The notes under the pieces are model-generated. The model made no database searches and was not told the origin of the DNA. It was given only the letters and a program-made list of their open reading frames with translations. Shown in pieces: positions 33,991 through 45,150 of a DNA stretch of 64,000 nucleotides. The translations under genes were made by a program, and so were the position numbers. How positions within the stretch are numbered: position 1 is the stretch's first letter; each line of letters begins with the position of its first letter. This stretch comes from Tetraselmis striata (lineage: Eukaryota; Chlorophyta; Chlorodendrophyceae; Chlorodendrales; Chlorodendraceae), in NCBI GenBank assembly GCA_006384855.1, contig VCJN01000438.1, positions 1 through 64,000 of the forward strand. Direction: 5' to 3'.

Positions 33991-36900
33991 ATGGCGGACA
34001 GCGGCGACGGCGTCCACAAGGCGGGCGGCTTCGCGCTTTCCTTCAAGGGCAAGCCGCGCGCCGGCGCGCTGAAGGTACCGGTGCAGCCCAAGACGGAAGG
34101 GGAAAAGCGGGAGCTGGTGACGGGGATCAGCGACAGCGGTCGGTTGCGCACGGCGGAGCGCAAGGAGAAGGCGGCCGCGCTGGTGATCCCGCGCCAGGAG
34201 AACACCTTCCAGGTGGGCGTGGGTAAGACCACCACCAAGTCGGCGCGCGCGCGGGAGGCGCGGTTCCTGCCCACCGCAGACGACGGGCTCAACAGCAAGA
34301 CGGAGGACAAGTTCGAGCTGGCGGAGGAGGTGCCGGTGGACGCGAAGATCGGCTATGGTCTTACCAAATTTGATGGCAAGGCGGCGGCCAAGGAGGGCAA
34401 ACAGAATGGCGGCGGCGGCACCGCGCTGTCGCAACTCATGATGAGCCAGCAAGACAAAGAGGCGGCGCAGATGAAGGAGGACCTGGAGCGGCTGCCGGAG
34501 CAGGCCAACATGGAGGTGCGCGCTCAGCCCCCCCCCCCCCCCCCCCCCCTCCCCCGCCCCCGCCCCCCTGGCCGCTTGTCCCCCCATAGCCTTAAACTCT
34601 GACTGCTCAATACGAATACTCGGTCATTGAGAAGTTATCGCTACTAGCACCATCATAGTACTCCCACCTCTGCCGCTTCCTGTGATTCCATGTGTGGGGG
34701 GTCACACGCAGCATCGTCCGGATTAGCTCTCCACAAGGACGCGTATTATGGCTGACTGACCGACTGCCCGACTTCATCGGATCGCGTCAAAGCACTGATC
34801 TCTAGCACTCTATGCTCGGTGTGGACCCTCATACTGGGCGCGCCCCAATGCAGAGCTCCGTGCTTGTCCACACACATCTGGTACCAATGTCCCATGGTTG
34901 CGCTCCCTCTGACGCCCCCATGCTTCCTAGCTGAGCGCTGGCTTTGTTGCCGATCGTCGCGGGGCTGTGGTACTGCTGTATGTGTGGCTTGAGCTTCAGC
35001 AACTGTGTCAAGTTGCGGCCGAGGCCGGCTGCGGTGACGACGGAGCCACTCAAAGGGGCATGCCGCCCACCGCAGGCTTACGAGGCGATGCCGATCGACA
35101 AGTTTGGGGAGGCGATGCTGCGCGGGATGGGGTGGAAGGACGGCATGAATGTGGGGCGCAACCAGAGCAGCGTGGTGCAGGCGGTGGAGTATGTGGCGCG
35201 GTGGGTGCCCCTTCCCCCCCCCAATTGGATCCTCTCCCTTCTAGCCTCGCCCCCGTGGCCTTGTGGTGGCCGCCAGCTCAGCTGCGGGGGCGGGCGGCGC
35301 GCAGGCCGGGGCGGCTGGGGCTGGGCGCACAGCCGTCCGCGGTGGACCCCAAGGCGGACCGCAAGCACATCCGGCCGGGCGAGTCTCGCGCGCGCAAGCC
35401 GGACCTCGTGGTCGCGCGCGACGCGGACGGGCGGCAGCGCAACGTGCGCAGGCTGGACGAGAAGCTCGTCGAGCGGGAGGCGCCAGGCGCGCGCAAGGGC
35501 AAGGTTGGGAAACCTTAAACCGCCCATCCTGAAGTATACCCTGGAGGCAATACCCTTTGGAACCTAAATTGGTAATGATTAAACCCTAATTCAATCCAAG
35601 AACCCTATCTATCTCTGGCAAACCCGACATTGGCGTGGCTGGCTGGGAACCGGTCGGTCGACCTGGGCCCTAGCTTTTTCGCCTAGAGACCTAAAAGATA
35701 CATGCGGCGCACCGGCTCACTCCGCTCAGCGCGCCGCCCACTCCGAGCGGCCCTGAGCTCCCTCGCTGAGCCTCACTGCACCTTTCTGCGTGGCAGACGA
35801 TGTGGATCGCGTCCGGGGAGCACCGCGGCTTCTTCTGCTCCGTCATCGACGTGGACGAGGTGGCGGGCCGCGCGGTGGTGCGGCTGAGGCCCAGCGAGGC
35901 GGACGTGGCGGTGCGCACGCGCGAGCTGGTGGAGGAGTGGGAACGTGAGGCGGCGGAGGCGGAGCGCGGCCGTCAGAGAAGTAGCCGCCGTGAGGGCAGC
36001 CGCGAGCAGGAGCGGGAGCACAAGAAGAGCCGGCACCGCGAGAAGGAGAGGGATCGCCGCAGGGACCGGGAGCCGGGGGAGGAGCGGTGCGGCTCTGCAT
36101 CTCCTTGTCATGCTGCATTGCATAGTGCGACAGTTACGTGGACCAGTATATTTGACCACCACCGTGTCTGCGATTCTACTATTATCTTTCACTTGGACAG
36201 AGACTTCTGTGGTGTGGTATATTTATGCCGGGGGCGGGAGGGGCGCTGTTCGTCGCAATTTATTACTTGTTCGCTGCGACGATAAAGACTTGCGTGGACT
36301 GGTATATTTGATCACAAGGGGGGGGGGGGGGGGGGGAAGCTCTGCCATTCGATGTTTTTTTCACCATCGCAAAACAAACTTGTGCGGACGGGTGTATTTA
36401 AACCCTGGCGGGGGAGGGGGGGGGGGGGGGGGGGTGTGGCTATTCTTTCTTCGTGGCGTTCTAGCCATTCATCGCGTTGATTGGCACAGTCCGCCAATAC
36501 ACAGGCGGGACCTGTGGCTGGCGAAAGGAGGTGGAGTGGAGAAGGGCGCGGGTCTCGGGCAGCGAAGAGGCGCGGGGGGGGGGGGTTAACGGAAGCGAGG
36601 TAAGGGAGGCGAAGTATTCATGCGTTAATGCACGGATTGCCCCCCCCCCCCCCCCCCCCCCCGCAACCGCAACCCCGAATGCCCCTTCCTCCCTCACAGG
36701 CAACACAAGCGCTCCCGGCGGGACGAGTTGCCGCCGCGGCAGCGTGGCCCCTCCTGGCTCGCCGCCAACATCCGCGTGCGTGTGGTGGACAAGCGGCTGG
36801 GCGGCGGGAAGATGTACCTCAAGAAGGTTCGGGCCGCCGCCAACACCGCGCTTCGCCCAACCCCCCTCCCGCTCTTCCCTGTGGTCCAACCTGGCAGATG

Positions 36901-37779
36901 TGCTCATCCACACATGCGGGTACAGACTCACATGCGTGGTGCACGGATATGAGGTCATGCCTTCGTCGGCTGTGACGCACCTCCATCGCCACTGCCGCTC
37001 CCTGACGGACGCTGCATTCCGCACACCGCATGCCTTGCTCGCCACTGCCCCCCCCCCCCCCCCCCCCATCCCCTCGAACCCCCCGCCCCCCCTCTCTGCA
37101 ATTCACAAGTTCCCACACAGTAATAAGAACACAATGAATCAGAAGCCGCGCTACCTGTTAGAGGCTAAACTATACAAAACTATAGCAAAAGGGAGCATTC
37201 CTAGAGCTCGCATGCAACCCCAACTTACAGCTTATTATATTCTGGGTTCTTACACGTCTGTCCGCACTCGTACGATGTTCCAACATCATGACCTGGTGTG
37301 CCTGGGAGACGTCTAGTGGTGCAGTCAGTCGCAGCAGACGCCGCACCTCTGCACACAGAGGCCGTTGTTCGAGACACCGTGGCCGTCCGGCACCTACCCC
37401 ATCCAACCCCACCCCGCCGCCTCGGCCGCCTCTGCGTGGATGGTTGGCGGGCTGATGAGGCGTGGTATGTGTTCTCCCCGCATGACAGGCCACTCTGCTG
37501 GACGTGACCGCGCCCGGTGAGTGCTGTGTACAGATTGACGGCAGCAGCGAGACGCTGCAGGGCGTGCGGCAGAGCCAGGTGGAGACGCTGGTGCCCAAGG
37601 GACACGGCATCCGGGTGCTCATCCTGGCGGGGCCGCACCGCGGGGAGAAGGCCAAGCTTCTGCAGCGCAACGCCGACACGGGCGCCGCGGCGGTGCAGCT
37701 CACCGCGGACCTTACGGTAGTGAAGCTGCCGCTGGACGATATCTCGGAGTACGTCGGCCCGGTGGACGACGACGAGTGA
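33991..37779 (+). CDS. GPKOW: G-patch and KOW domain splicing factor (GPKOW / MOS2 / Spp2-like)
   Basis: Six exons: 33991-34515, 35076-35200, 35305-35503, 35797-36086, 36700-36826, 37489-37779. All are GT-AG with agreeing phases, giving 518 residues. The family binds RNA and the helicase DHX16/Prp2 and acts in spliceosome activation; plant MOS2 also affects immunity and miRNA maturation. The N-terminus has GGFALSFKGK, the usual start of the family. The G-patch (about residues 176-215) reads AYEAMPIDKFGEAMLRGMGW then KDGMNVGRN. The following RPGRLGLGAQP is also typical. KOW 1 is near residues 284-315 (ASGEHRGFFCSVIDVDEVAG), followed by an Arg/Glu/Lys-rich stretch. Exon 5 contains PSWLAANIRVRVVDKRLGGG, and KOW 2 is in exon 6 (PKGHGIRVLILAGPHRGEKA). 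Introns 1, 4 and 5 contain homopolymers. Confidence 0.92.
36131..36412 (+). repeat. Four diverged repeats in GPKOW intron 4
   Basis: The segment ACTTGCGTGGACTGGTATAT and variants occurs at about 36131, 36207, 36289 and 36380, spaced 76-91 bases. Two of the copies run into long G tracts (around 36319 and 36409). This suggests the repeat unit includes the homopolymer and spread together with it. Confidence 0.6.
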
Positions 37780-38762
37780 GCTGGTGTGAGTGATGCAGGG
37801 CATCCTCTGGCACTGCGTGGCTGAGCCCCTGCCGGAGTTGTAACTTGCTCATGGACAAAGATGCGTCCCGCCGCGGGACAAAGGGGGCTATTCCGAATGT
37901 AGATACATGCTACACTATGTGCCACATATTCCAGTCAGGGCATTGTCCTCATTACCGACAATCTGAACATGGTGGACATCAACATTGGCGGCCAGGTGCC
38001 TGAGCCGCGGCCAGGTGCCAGGTGCCGTAGCCGCGGTATGCCGGCATGTCGTTTGATGTCTGCCAACATGTCTTTGCAAGGACCCCAGCCAGGCGGCACG
38101 GTGCGATCCCCCGGCCTGACACATTCATGTGCATTCGTGCCATATGTTATGCGTGTGTAAATGTGACTAGCGGTGTGAAGAGCACGACATCCGCAGCAGC
38201 CCCCTGCAGCGTGCATTGGTCCGCCAATCAATACCTGATGAGTAGCTATAGTTTTGTCTAGTTTTGGCGCTCCAATTGACCTCTGTGGTATGACGGGATC
38301 CTATTCCCAGTGCTCCTATTTTTTCCGCGCCAGCACCTGTAGCTACATTTGGTTTATGAAATATTTGGAAACCGCGGGTTGGACTGACCAAACAAGGACT
38401 GATAACATTCTCCCGTCACTGTTGCGATTGGTTACGCTCCCAGAGTTTGGAAGTTGGAAGCCATTGTGCAAACATGGTACGTGCATTCGACCTTTGCGGC
38501 GGCACATGGATAGCAGCGATGCGTGGGCATGGGTCCGAGATTGGGCAGTTGAGCTGGTGTGCCGTAGTTACAATAATAAACAAATGATTGGCTAGCCCTA
38601 GCATTACTGCTGTGGCCAGAAGGAAAAAATCGTCTAATCGCACATAATGTATGTGCGTACGGATGTGGAAAGGGCCCATCCGCTCGACAGTATGGAATGA
38701 TCCCCATTGGCAGCCTGATTAAGCCCACCAACGCGGGGTGCTGATGTGACAGCAGGTTGGGT
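37780..38762. other. Intergenic; no supported gene
   Basis: This is the space between convergent GPKOW and the lectin-like gene. It holds a partial copy (about 38276-38345) of the short TTTGACCTCTG-type repeat listed elsewhere and small ACCAGGTGCC-like duplications near 37995-38030. No protein motif was seen. Confidence 0.4.
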
Positions 38763-40427
38763 TCAGAACACCCCCAGCATCTTGCGCATCATCTTGCGGT
38801 TGAGCCCTCCACTGGGGATTGGGGCCTCCACCACCTGGCTCAGGGAGCAGGAACGAGTGTCCATGACCTGGAAGAAGGCGGTTGCCTGGTTCGGAGGCAG
38901 CTCTACGCGAACAAAGTCGGTCTCGTGCCCGTGGAAGTCCAGGTCGTTGAAGTCGAAGATGGACAGCCCGATCTCCGACAGCTCCACACCGTAGACGTTG
39001 TCGCAGCCCTCGATGTCGTCGATGAAGCGCGCGTCCGCCACCAGGCTGGGCGACACCAGGACGACGGTGTGGGCGAGGTCGCGGGCATCGACACTTACGA
39101 CGCAGCCGCTCCATACCATCTCGTCATCCTCGGCGACTGGACCCTGGCAATAGGGAACAGTGACGTTGGGCTGGGTGTAGGGCGCGGTCTCGTACACGTT
39201 GTACGCGGGTTTGCCAAAGTTCTGGACGGTCCAGCACATGTCGGCTTCGCTGGGGTACTCAGCCTTGGGGATGAAGTCGGCCATGTCCCTGCCACAGCCG
39301 CGTTCGTAATTCTGGTTGGCGTCATTGGCAGTGGCGCCGCGGTAGTCGCAACGGCTGATGTAGTCCAGCGCGGGCTCCCAGTCCTCGTCCTGGCCGCGCT
39401 CCTTCATGCCGCAGCAGCACTCGAGCTCACCGCGATAGGGGCGGTAGTAGTGGTCGTGCAGCACGCCGATGTAGGCGATGTCAAGGTCGCTGCCGTGGCA
39501 GTGGCCGTCATCGTTGTTGGGCTGGCGGCTCAGGTTGTTCCAGTCGATCTGGCGATCCACGGCACGGTCCACGCAGTAGCCGAAGTTGCGGTTGGCGAGC
39601 AGCTGGTCACCGGGCGTGCCTGTGACGCCGCCGTCGATGCCGGCGTGGTCCTCCTTCATGCGGCAGAAGAAGCCCTTGCCGTCGCAGTTGATGGGACCCT
39701 CCATGAAGGCGCGCACGAACGCCTGGTCCTGGCTCTCGCCGTCCTTGGGAATGCAGGAGGGGTTTCCCTCTGCGTCCTTCAGCGGCTCGGGGCACACGGG
39801 CTGCCCCTGCTCGTCGGAGGGCACGACCGGCTTGAGGAAGTATTTGGTGGTTTTCTCCTCGGCGAACACCATCGCCTCGCAAAAGCTGAGGAACTCCTGG
39901 CGAGGCAGGCGCACAGTGATGTACTGGCCGGTGCAGTTAGCGAAGCGGAAGCGGGTGGGCACGTAGTCGTCGTCGTCGATGGACTCGTCGCCGGCGTTGG
40001 GGTCGTCGTCCTCGGCATAGTGCTCGCACACCTCGTTATCCGTGCCCTCGCCGTCCGGGGCTACCTCGTTGTCGCCGGCGCGGATCTCCACGCCCAGCAG
40101 GCGTTCGGCGCCATTGTCAACACGGTTGTAGATCTGGAGGATCTTGATGGCGGTAGACTCGGCCAGCTTGACAGTCCACCAGCTGTTTGTGCCCTGCTTG
40201 TTGGTGTGGACGCAGGTATCGTCGTTCCAGTAGCCGCTGATGCCGCCGTCGACGCCGCGGCTGGCATCGCCGCCGTTGCGGGTGCTGCTCTGGTAGGCAT
40301 ACTGGCCGAGGGCGAGGTTTCCATCATGGGTGATGTAGGAGCTTGGGAGATAGTAGTTGTAGCCGGCGACGGTGCCCACGAACAGGAGCAGCGTCATCGC
40401 AAGCAGCGGGCGCGAGGCACGAGCCAT
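38763..40427 (-). CDS. Secreted protein with an F5/8C (fucolectin-like) domain, intronless
   Basis: A single uninterrupted frame of 554 residues starts MARASRPLLAMTLLLFVGTV AG, a clear signal peptide with cleavage near residue 22. Residues about 36-180 look like a fucolectin/tachylectin-4/F5-8 type C fold: NLALGQYAYQSST, GVDGGISGYWNDDTCVHTN, NSWWTVKLAESTAIKILQIY. Such domains bind fucose or other sugars, usually with Ca2+; the DESIDDDDYV stretch could help bind metal but this is not shown. The remaining about 370 residues are Cys-rich (over 20 Cys, including CCC) and unrecognised. Candidate N-glycosylation sites are NCT, NLS and NVT. It lacks introns, unlike its neighbours, which could mean retroposition or transfer. 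The likely role is an extracellular or cell-surface carbohydrate-binding protein. Confidence 0.75.
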   Translation of the reverse strand: MARASRPLLAMTLLLFVGTVAGYNYYLPSSYITHDGNLALGQYAYQSSTRNGGDASRGVDGGISGYWNDDTCVHTNKQGTNSWWTVKLAESTAIKILQIYNRVDNGAERLLGVEIRAGDNEVAPDGEGTDNEVCEHYAEDDDPNAGDESIDDDDYVPTRFRFANCTGQYITVRLPRQEFLSFCEAMVFAEEKTTKYFLKPVVPSDEQGQPVCPEPLKDAEGNPSCIPKDGESQDQAFVRAFMEGPINCDGKGFFCRMKEDHAGIDGGVTGTPGDQLLANRNFGYCVDRAVDRQIDWNNLSRQPNNDDGHCHGSDLDIAYIGVLHDHYYRPYRGELECCCGMKERGQDEDWEPALDYISRCDYRGATANDANQNYERGCGRDMADFIPKAEYPSEADMCWTVQNFGKPAYNVYETAPYTQPNVTVPYCQGPVAEDDEMVWSGCVVSVDARDLAHTVVLVSPSLVADARFIDDIEGCDNVYGVELSEIGLSIFDFNDLDFHGHETDFVRVELPPNQATAFFQVMDTRSCSLSQVVEAPIPSGGLNRKMMRKMLGVF

Positions 40428-40590
40428 TGTGACGGCCTGGGTCTCGTATGTCTGCTCGGATTTCCGGGGCGCACAGTGTCACTTGCCTCGGCGTGCGTCG
40501 GCGGTCGGTGCGGTAGGGTGCCCTGCACTCCGCGGCCTGGTGATTGCTGCCGCTGGGAATTCTTTGGAAGTGATGCGTCATGGTAGTGAC

Positions 40591-40606
40591 TATATATATG
40601 CATTGG
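40591..40606 (-). promoter_or_regulatory. TATA box with adjacent CCAAT, lectin-like gene
   Basis: On the minus strand GCCAATGCATATATATA precedes the gene. The TATATATA lies at 40591-40599, about 165 bases before the ATG, and CCAAT at 40602-40606. The TATA position fits a 5-prime UTR of roughly 130 bases. The CCAAT is unusually close to the TATA and may be chance. Confidence 0.4.
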
Positions 40607-40639
40607 CTGAACAGTTTTTCTGCCCCTTCTCTTGCGCTC

Positions 40640-41335
40640 TGGGTCCCGGTGGCGTCTTCGATCATCGACGATGGTCGTCGACTCAAGGGGATGATTGTTC
40701 CGCGCAGCATGCCTCAGCATGCTGAACACTTAGCAGCGCAGGGCGTCGACGTCGACGACGTCGTCGACGCCTTATCAAGGCGGTACGTGCCTGTACCTTT
40801 TGAGCCTATTGCTAATGAGTAACTAAGTATTGTGAGCGTACATTATTGTGAGTAGTAATGCTGGTACATTATTGCGGGTGATTCAGCATTTTCTTGTAAT
40901 AAATCATTAATATTGTTGTGCGCCGGCTTTTATGTTGGTCGTACACCACTGCGTCAAATTGTTTAGCAAGCCAAAGGGATGTACTACTGCTCGATACCCT
41001 GGTTTGCGTATTTTGAATCCCGAAATCATCTCGGATACCACACGGCGAACAGTATCGCACACTCCCATTGATTATATTATGCCATATTTTAATTTAGTGC
41101 GGTACCTGTACGTTTCACCGGAAAGTGGCTGTTAAATATAAATACACGATGTCAGCACGGACCTTGGGGTAGTACAGTGTTTTCTTTTCCACCTACGGGA
41201 TACCGGTACGGTACTTAGTCGCTAATTCTTTTAAAAAGGAAGACACGGCTACCTGTACCTACCGGTACGCAGGCAGCGCGCGCGTGGCAATCGCGCGTGC
41301 ACCCCTGCAACGTGCCCGTTCCGCATACGGGAAAT
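40640..41335. other. No supported gene; CG-rich palindrome
   Basis: A perfect 18-base palindrome GTCGACGACGTCGTCGAC lies at 40751-40768. The rest is AT-richer sequence with several GGTACCGGTAC-like words and no conserved open frame. Confidence 0.4.
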
Positions 41336-41339
41336 TGCC

Positions 41340-42195
41340 GAAACAGTCTCCAGCTTTTTAATTACATCAGGGCTTTCACAAAAGCGCACTACAACAGAAC
41401 TAACAGCAACAATGAAAGGTTGCCAGCAGAAGAGAGACATAAGCCCGACACCAAGGTCGAGCAGGAGGACAGGGATCCAAGAACCAAGAAGGAGCCAAGG
41501 GAACAGTCTCCGGCTTGATTTCGTAATCGTTGGATGAGTTAGCGAATACAGTGTAAGTAGCATGACGACACTGCAAAAAGGGTTTCACTGTTGCCAGTTC
41601 TGTCCCGCCGTTTGCTTGGTTTACAGCATGAGGCGTGTACCGCTACTCGCTTCCGCGCACGCGTACATTAATAAAACCAACGCGCTTACACGCACTGCGC
41701 GAGATCCCTTACGGTTCCAAGTAGCGACTATAGTAGTATAAGGGTGGGTTGGCTATGAGTCAACATTTACGTCAGTGCTTTGACATATGCGCACTAAAAA
41801 CAGAACTAAAAGCAACTGTGAAAGGTTGCTAGCAAAAGAGAGACATAAGCCTGAAACCAAGGGTCAAGCAGGAGGCCAGGGAGCCAAGAACCAAGGAAGA
41901 ACCAAGGGAACCAAGAAGTCGCCAAACTGTCAAAGAATCAAAGGGTCAAGGGGAGCAGTGAAGCCAAGGAACGACATGAAATACCGAAAGGGAAACATGA
42001 AACCGATGGGGACCAGCCACCGCCCCGGCGGGGTAGGCCATCAGCCGCGGCGAGTCCGCTTGCAACCGAGGACCCGGGTCATAGCAACACATGCCGACGA
42101 GCGACGCGACGCGGGCCCAAGAGCACCATCACGTGCCGCGCGCGCCACCTCGACCCAGCCAAGAACGTTGTTTGCATGTGCCATGTTGATGAGTT
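41340..42195 (-). repeat. Two inverse copies of repeat family B
   Basis: 41340-41515 is a truncated copy (GCGCACTACAACAGAACTAA, AGAGAGACATAAGCC, CCAAGAACCAAG). 41787-42195 is a nearly full copy running to CATGTTGATGAG. Both are inverse to the insertion at 33093-33433. The open frames inside are not conserved between the copies. Confidence 0.65.
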
Positions 42196-42257
42196 AGGAG
42201 AAACGGCGGCGCCACGCAGACAAGAACACGTCGATTTTCTGGCGAGTGTGCGTGTGG

Positions 42258-42647
42258 CTAGCTTTCGCGAGCTCCCCCAATAAGAAGGCCTCGGCGTGCG
42301 GGGCCAGTGAGCCGAACTCGGAGACTCACGGCGAAAGGAACAAAGCGAAGCATGCCGGCGGCGTTTCGGACACCGTCGTCATACTTTTGGATTCGGTGGC
42401 GCTCTGCGGCCCGCATTGCAGCCGTTAGATCCGAGCTCGACACGCCGAGGATAGGAACAATGGTGGTGTCGACAGCAACCGTGTTCTCGCGGATACCACC
42501 ATACCCAAAAACCCAACATCGGTTGGCCGGCCGTCGCTGCCCTTCGGAAGTGAAACAAGCACCGACGGGTCCGTGAGGATCTAGACACCCACGCCCAGGG
42601 CGGACTTTACGTCGTGGTAAACATCGGAAAGGCCATGTGCCGCCCAC
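42258..42647 (-). pseudogene. LINE polyprotein C-terminal fragment
   Basis: The minus frame reads AVDTTIVPILGVSSSDLTAA then MRAAERHRIQKYDDGVRNAA and GMLRFVPFAVS. The order DTT-V-P ... AAERHR-KY-D ... LRFVPFAVS is what I recall from the region after the reverse transcriptase in algal and protist non-LTR retrotransposons. No reverse transcriptase part is found next to it, so it is a truncated remnant. The family call rests on memory of that pattern. Confidence 0.4.
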
Positions 42648-42774
42648 TCGTGTGCGGCGTGATTGGCTATGAGTGGGCTATGAGTAAATAGATGCCCTAT
42701 ACGCGGCCTTTCCGTGGCACCATGATTATTGAAATGAAATAGGGGGTGATGTACATGTAAACTCGGGCTACGCC

Positions 42775-43075
42775 GTTTTGGTACTGATATAAACATGTTT
42801 CTGGGGTTTCCCACCAATGTTATCTGTCCTATTGCAAATAACCCGTACGGTGTGCTGGTGGTTTCAACCGATGAAGGTACCGGTAGCACGTACCACCAGG
42901 TTTCAGTACATGCTACCCCATCGCCCGTGAGCCCTGCTTTCCCGTTCGGGGAGCTACTCTCGACAACCACCACTTGCTCGCCTGCCATATTTCAGCTCGC
43001 TACCCTTCGGCAACGGCTTCGCGTACTTGCGCGCGCGAGGGCCATATCCATGATTACATAAGTTGGTATGGCGAC
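42775..43075 (+). repeat. Dispersed repeat family C, copy 2
   Basis: It aligns with 46910-47190 over most of its length: CCCGTACGGTGTGC/CCCGCACGGTGTGC, the TACCACCAG.TT block, TGAGCCCTGCTTTCCC and GGGGAGCTACT. It also aligns with 7040-7260 more distantly. Confidence 0.6.
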
Positions 43076-43114
43076 CTGCTGAACTATGTCTGTCACGGGT
43101 CTGAGCATGCTCAC

Positions 43115-43865
43115 TCAGTCACAAAGACTGCCTACCGGAGGGGCACTGCTGGGCACCCAGAGTTCAGGGTGGGGGGGGTGGTCCTTCTTGGCCACATGAA
43201 TATTCATGAAAGCCGCCAGCATGAGCTGCCCACACCATAGCGGCCGAAGCGTGGCCCACGGGGCAAGAGGCGCGCTACGCCCACGTAGAGCGCCCCCCCC
43301 CCCCCCCCCCCCCCCCCGGGAACCAAGCGGGCTGCGCTCATAGGAGCCGCAGCACCGCAGCCCTTTCCCCCCACAGAAACGTTTTAATAGCTTTTTCATG
43401 ACAATTGCGATCCAAAGTTTGAGAGATGTAGTGAAGATATTACACCGCGCGGCTAGCGCCCGACCGCGCCGTCTTCCTATCAGCGAGCATATTCTTTCCC
43501 TCACGCACTCTCTCGCGTTGCTCTCTCTCAAGGCGGGCATGGCATCTGCAAGCACGCCGGCATCCCTAAGCTTGCTGGGGGACTCCGTGTTGCTTATAAC
43601 GCCGTACGTGCCTACCGTCATCCCATCGGCACGCCGGGGCTTCCAACCGTATGGCTGCCTTGGTGAGCGGGGCCGGCTGCCGGCGTAACCTCTTCATGCG
43701 CCACGTTGCGCATGTACTATGCTATCTCTGCGGACACCAGCAGGGCCGTCTCTAGCACCCCAGCATCCTGCTGCTCCTTCCAACAGCGCCGGAGCCCCGC
43801 CTGCATATTGGCCTCAATGGACTCCACGGCTTGGCGTACTCAGGCGGCGGCATGCGCGGCCACTT
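43115..43865. other. No supported gene; poly-C tract
   Basis: There is a 25-base C run at 43293-43317. Open frames overlap on both strands with no recognisable motif. Confidence 0.35.
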
Positions 43866-43869
43866 CTTG

Positions 43870-44870
43870 ATGTCTGCTAGACCTAACGGTGGGAACGGTG
43901 ACGACATTGTACACCACTTTCATGATGTACACCGTTGTCCCCTTCCCATACTCTGAAGAGCGCACGGAGAGAGTGAGCGGGGATACTGGGGCGCGGATAG
44001 TGCCAGCCGGTGCAAAGAAGAATTGCCCGAAGCAACGCGACGAGAAGTCCGCCAGCCCGAGAAACCGCTCCAGCTCCTTGCATGTGCTAACGACGAAGCC
44101 TCGAAGGGTCGGAGGGTCGCCGACGAGGCCTCGTACTCCTTCATGCCCTCCCGGTAGGCGAGGGCCTCCAGGACGCCGACGTCAATGACATGCCACTCGG
44201 TGTATTTGCCGGATATGCCGTCCTTGGCGCCGACTAGGTTCTTGAAGACCTTGTAGCGCAACACGGTTTTCTCCGCCTCGACGTCATGGGGGATGAAGCG
44301 GCTGATGGCGTCATGCTTGCGCGACCGGCAGAGCGTGCCGGCCGGTATCCTGAAGGGCGGGCCGGGGCCGGTAACAGAAAAGTTAGAATGGCATGTAGCG
44401 AGTACGACTGGCATTTCTAGTTAATTGTAATCATCAACCACCCAACCCCACCGGAATCGCATAGGCACGTTGCGGCACCCACTTGCAGAGAAGGCTAGTG
44501 GGCTGCCCGCCATCGACGTCCGTGATGTTGAAGGCCTCCGCCTCGACGAGGCAGGGCAAGCAGTAAGCGGCACCGCGTGCGACGGTGCCGTGCTTGACAA
44601 GACGCTCCGGGGCCGTCGGGACGCTTCCGGTAGTCGGGGAAAGCTCCAAATCGTCGATCCCCTCGCACTCCCACTCCGACCCAATACCCACCACGTCCTA
44701 GTCATGATCCGAGGAGAGGTTCAGGAACCCGGTGCCGTCGTGGTTCGGGTAGCGGGGTTTGGACCTGGCTGCGCGGCCGGGTTGGCTGCAAGTGGGTGCC
44801 GCGCCCCCGCCGGTGCCATCCTCCCAAGCCACTACTCGCGCTCTGCCACAGAAATACCCATCCACGAAAA
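43870..44870 (-). pseudogene. Unrecognised, frame-broken protein gene
   Basis: Several minus-strand pieces look like real protein in changing frames. PNHDGTGFLNLSSDHD is followed by a stop, then VGIGSEWECEGIDDLELSPT ... AEAFNITDVDGGQPTSLLCK (44434-44694). Next come KTVLRYKVFKNLVGAKDGIS and YTEWHVIDVGVLEALAYREG (about 44140-44300). Then ELERFLGLADFSSRCFGQFF and APAGTIRAPVSPLTLSVRSS (about 43920-44090). The amino-acid composition is globular, not low-complexity. I do not recognise the family. Given the surrounding retroelements it is probably part of a transposon, but introns cannot be excluded. Confidence 0.35.
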
Positions 44871-44910
44871 CCCGACTAAGGGACTGTAATACACACTAGG
44901 AGAGAATCCG

Positions 44911-45150
44911 CTAGGCAACAAGTTGCCTAATATACGTGGCTAGGTCTTCTAACCGTTTACGAACCAACCGAGGCACTTTTCCTAGGCCGAGCAAAGCAGC
45001 GACATTGGCGCGAAGTTGAGGGATGTGGGTGGGTGGGCGTGCGCGCACTGTACATGGTCTTGAGGGTGGCCACGGAAATGCCGAACTGCTTGGCCTCTGA
45101 GGCAAGAGCAGCCGCGCCATGCAACCGAAAGTCCCGTTCTAGGTCCATTT
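44911..45150 (-). pseudogene. Small unrecognised broken frame
   Basis: MDLERDFRLHGAAALASEAK and QFGISVATLKTM are followed in another frame by LRANVAALLGLGKVPRLVRK and RLEDLATYIRQLVA before a stop. Together they look like a short helical domain, perhaps DNA-binding. A frameshift or small intron lies between them. The function is unknown. Confidence 0.25.

Noticed and set aside
34000..34587. 224-residue minus-strand Leu/Arg-rich frame
   Set aside because: It is antisense of GPKOW exon 1.
38757..40586. 609-residue plus-strand open frame
   Set aside because: It is antisense to the intronless lectin-like gene, whose frame has a signal peptide and domain motifs; the plus frame is Val/Ala-rich as expected for the reverse of GC-rich coding DNA.
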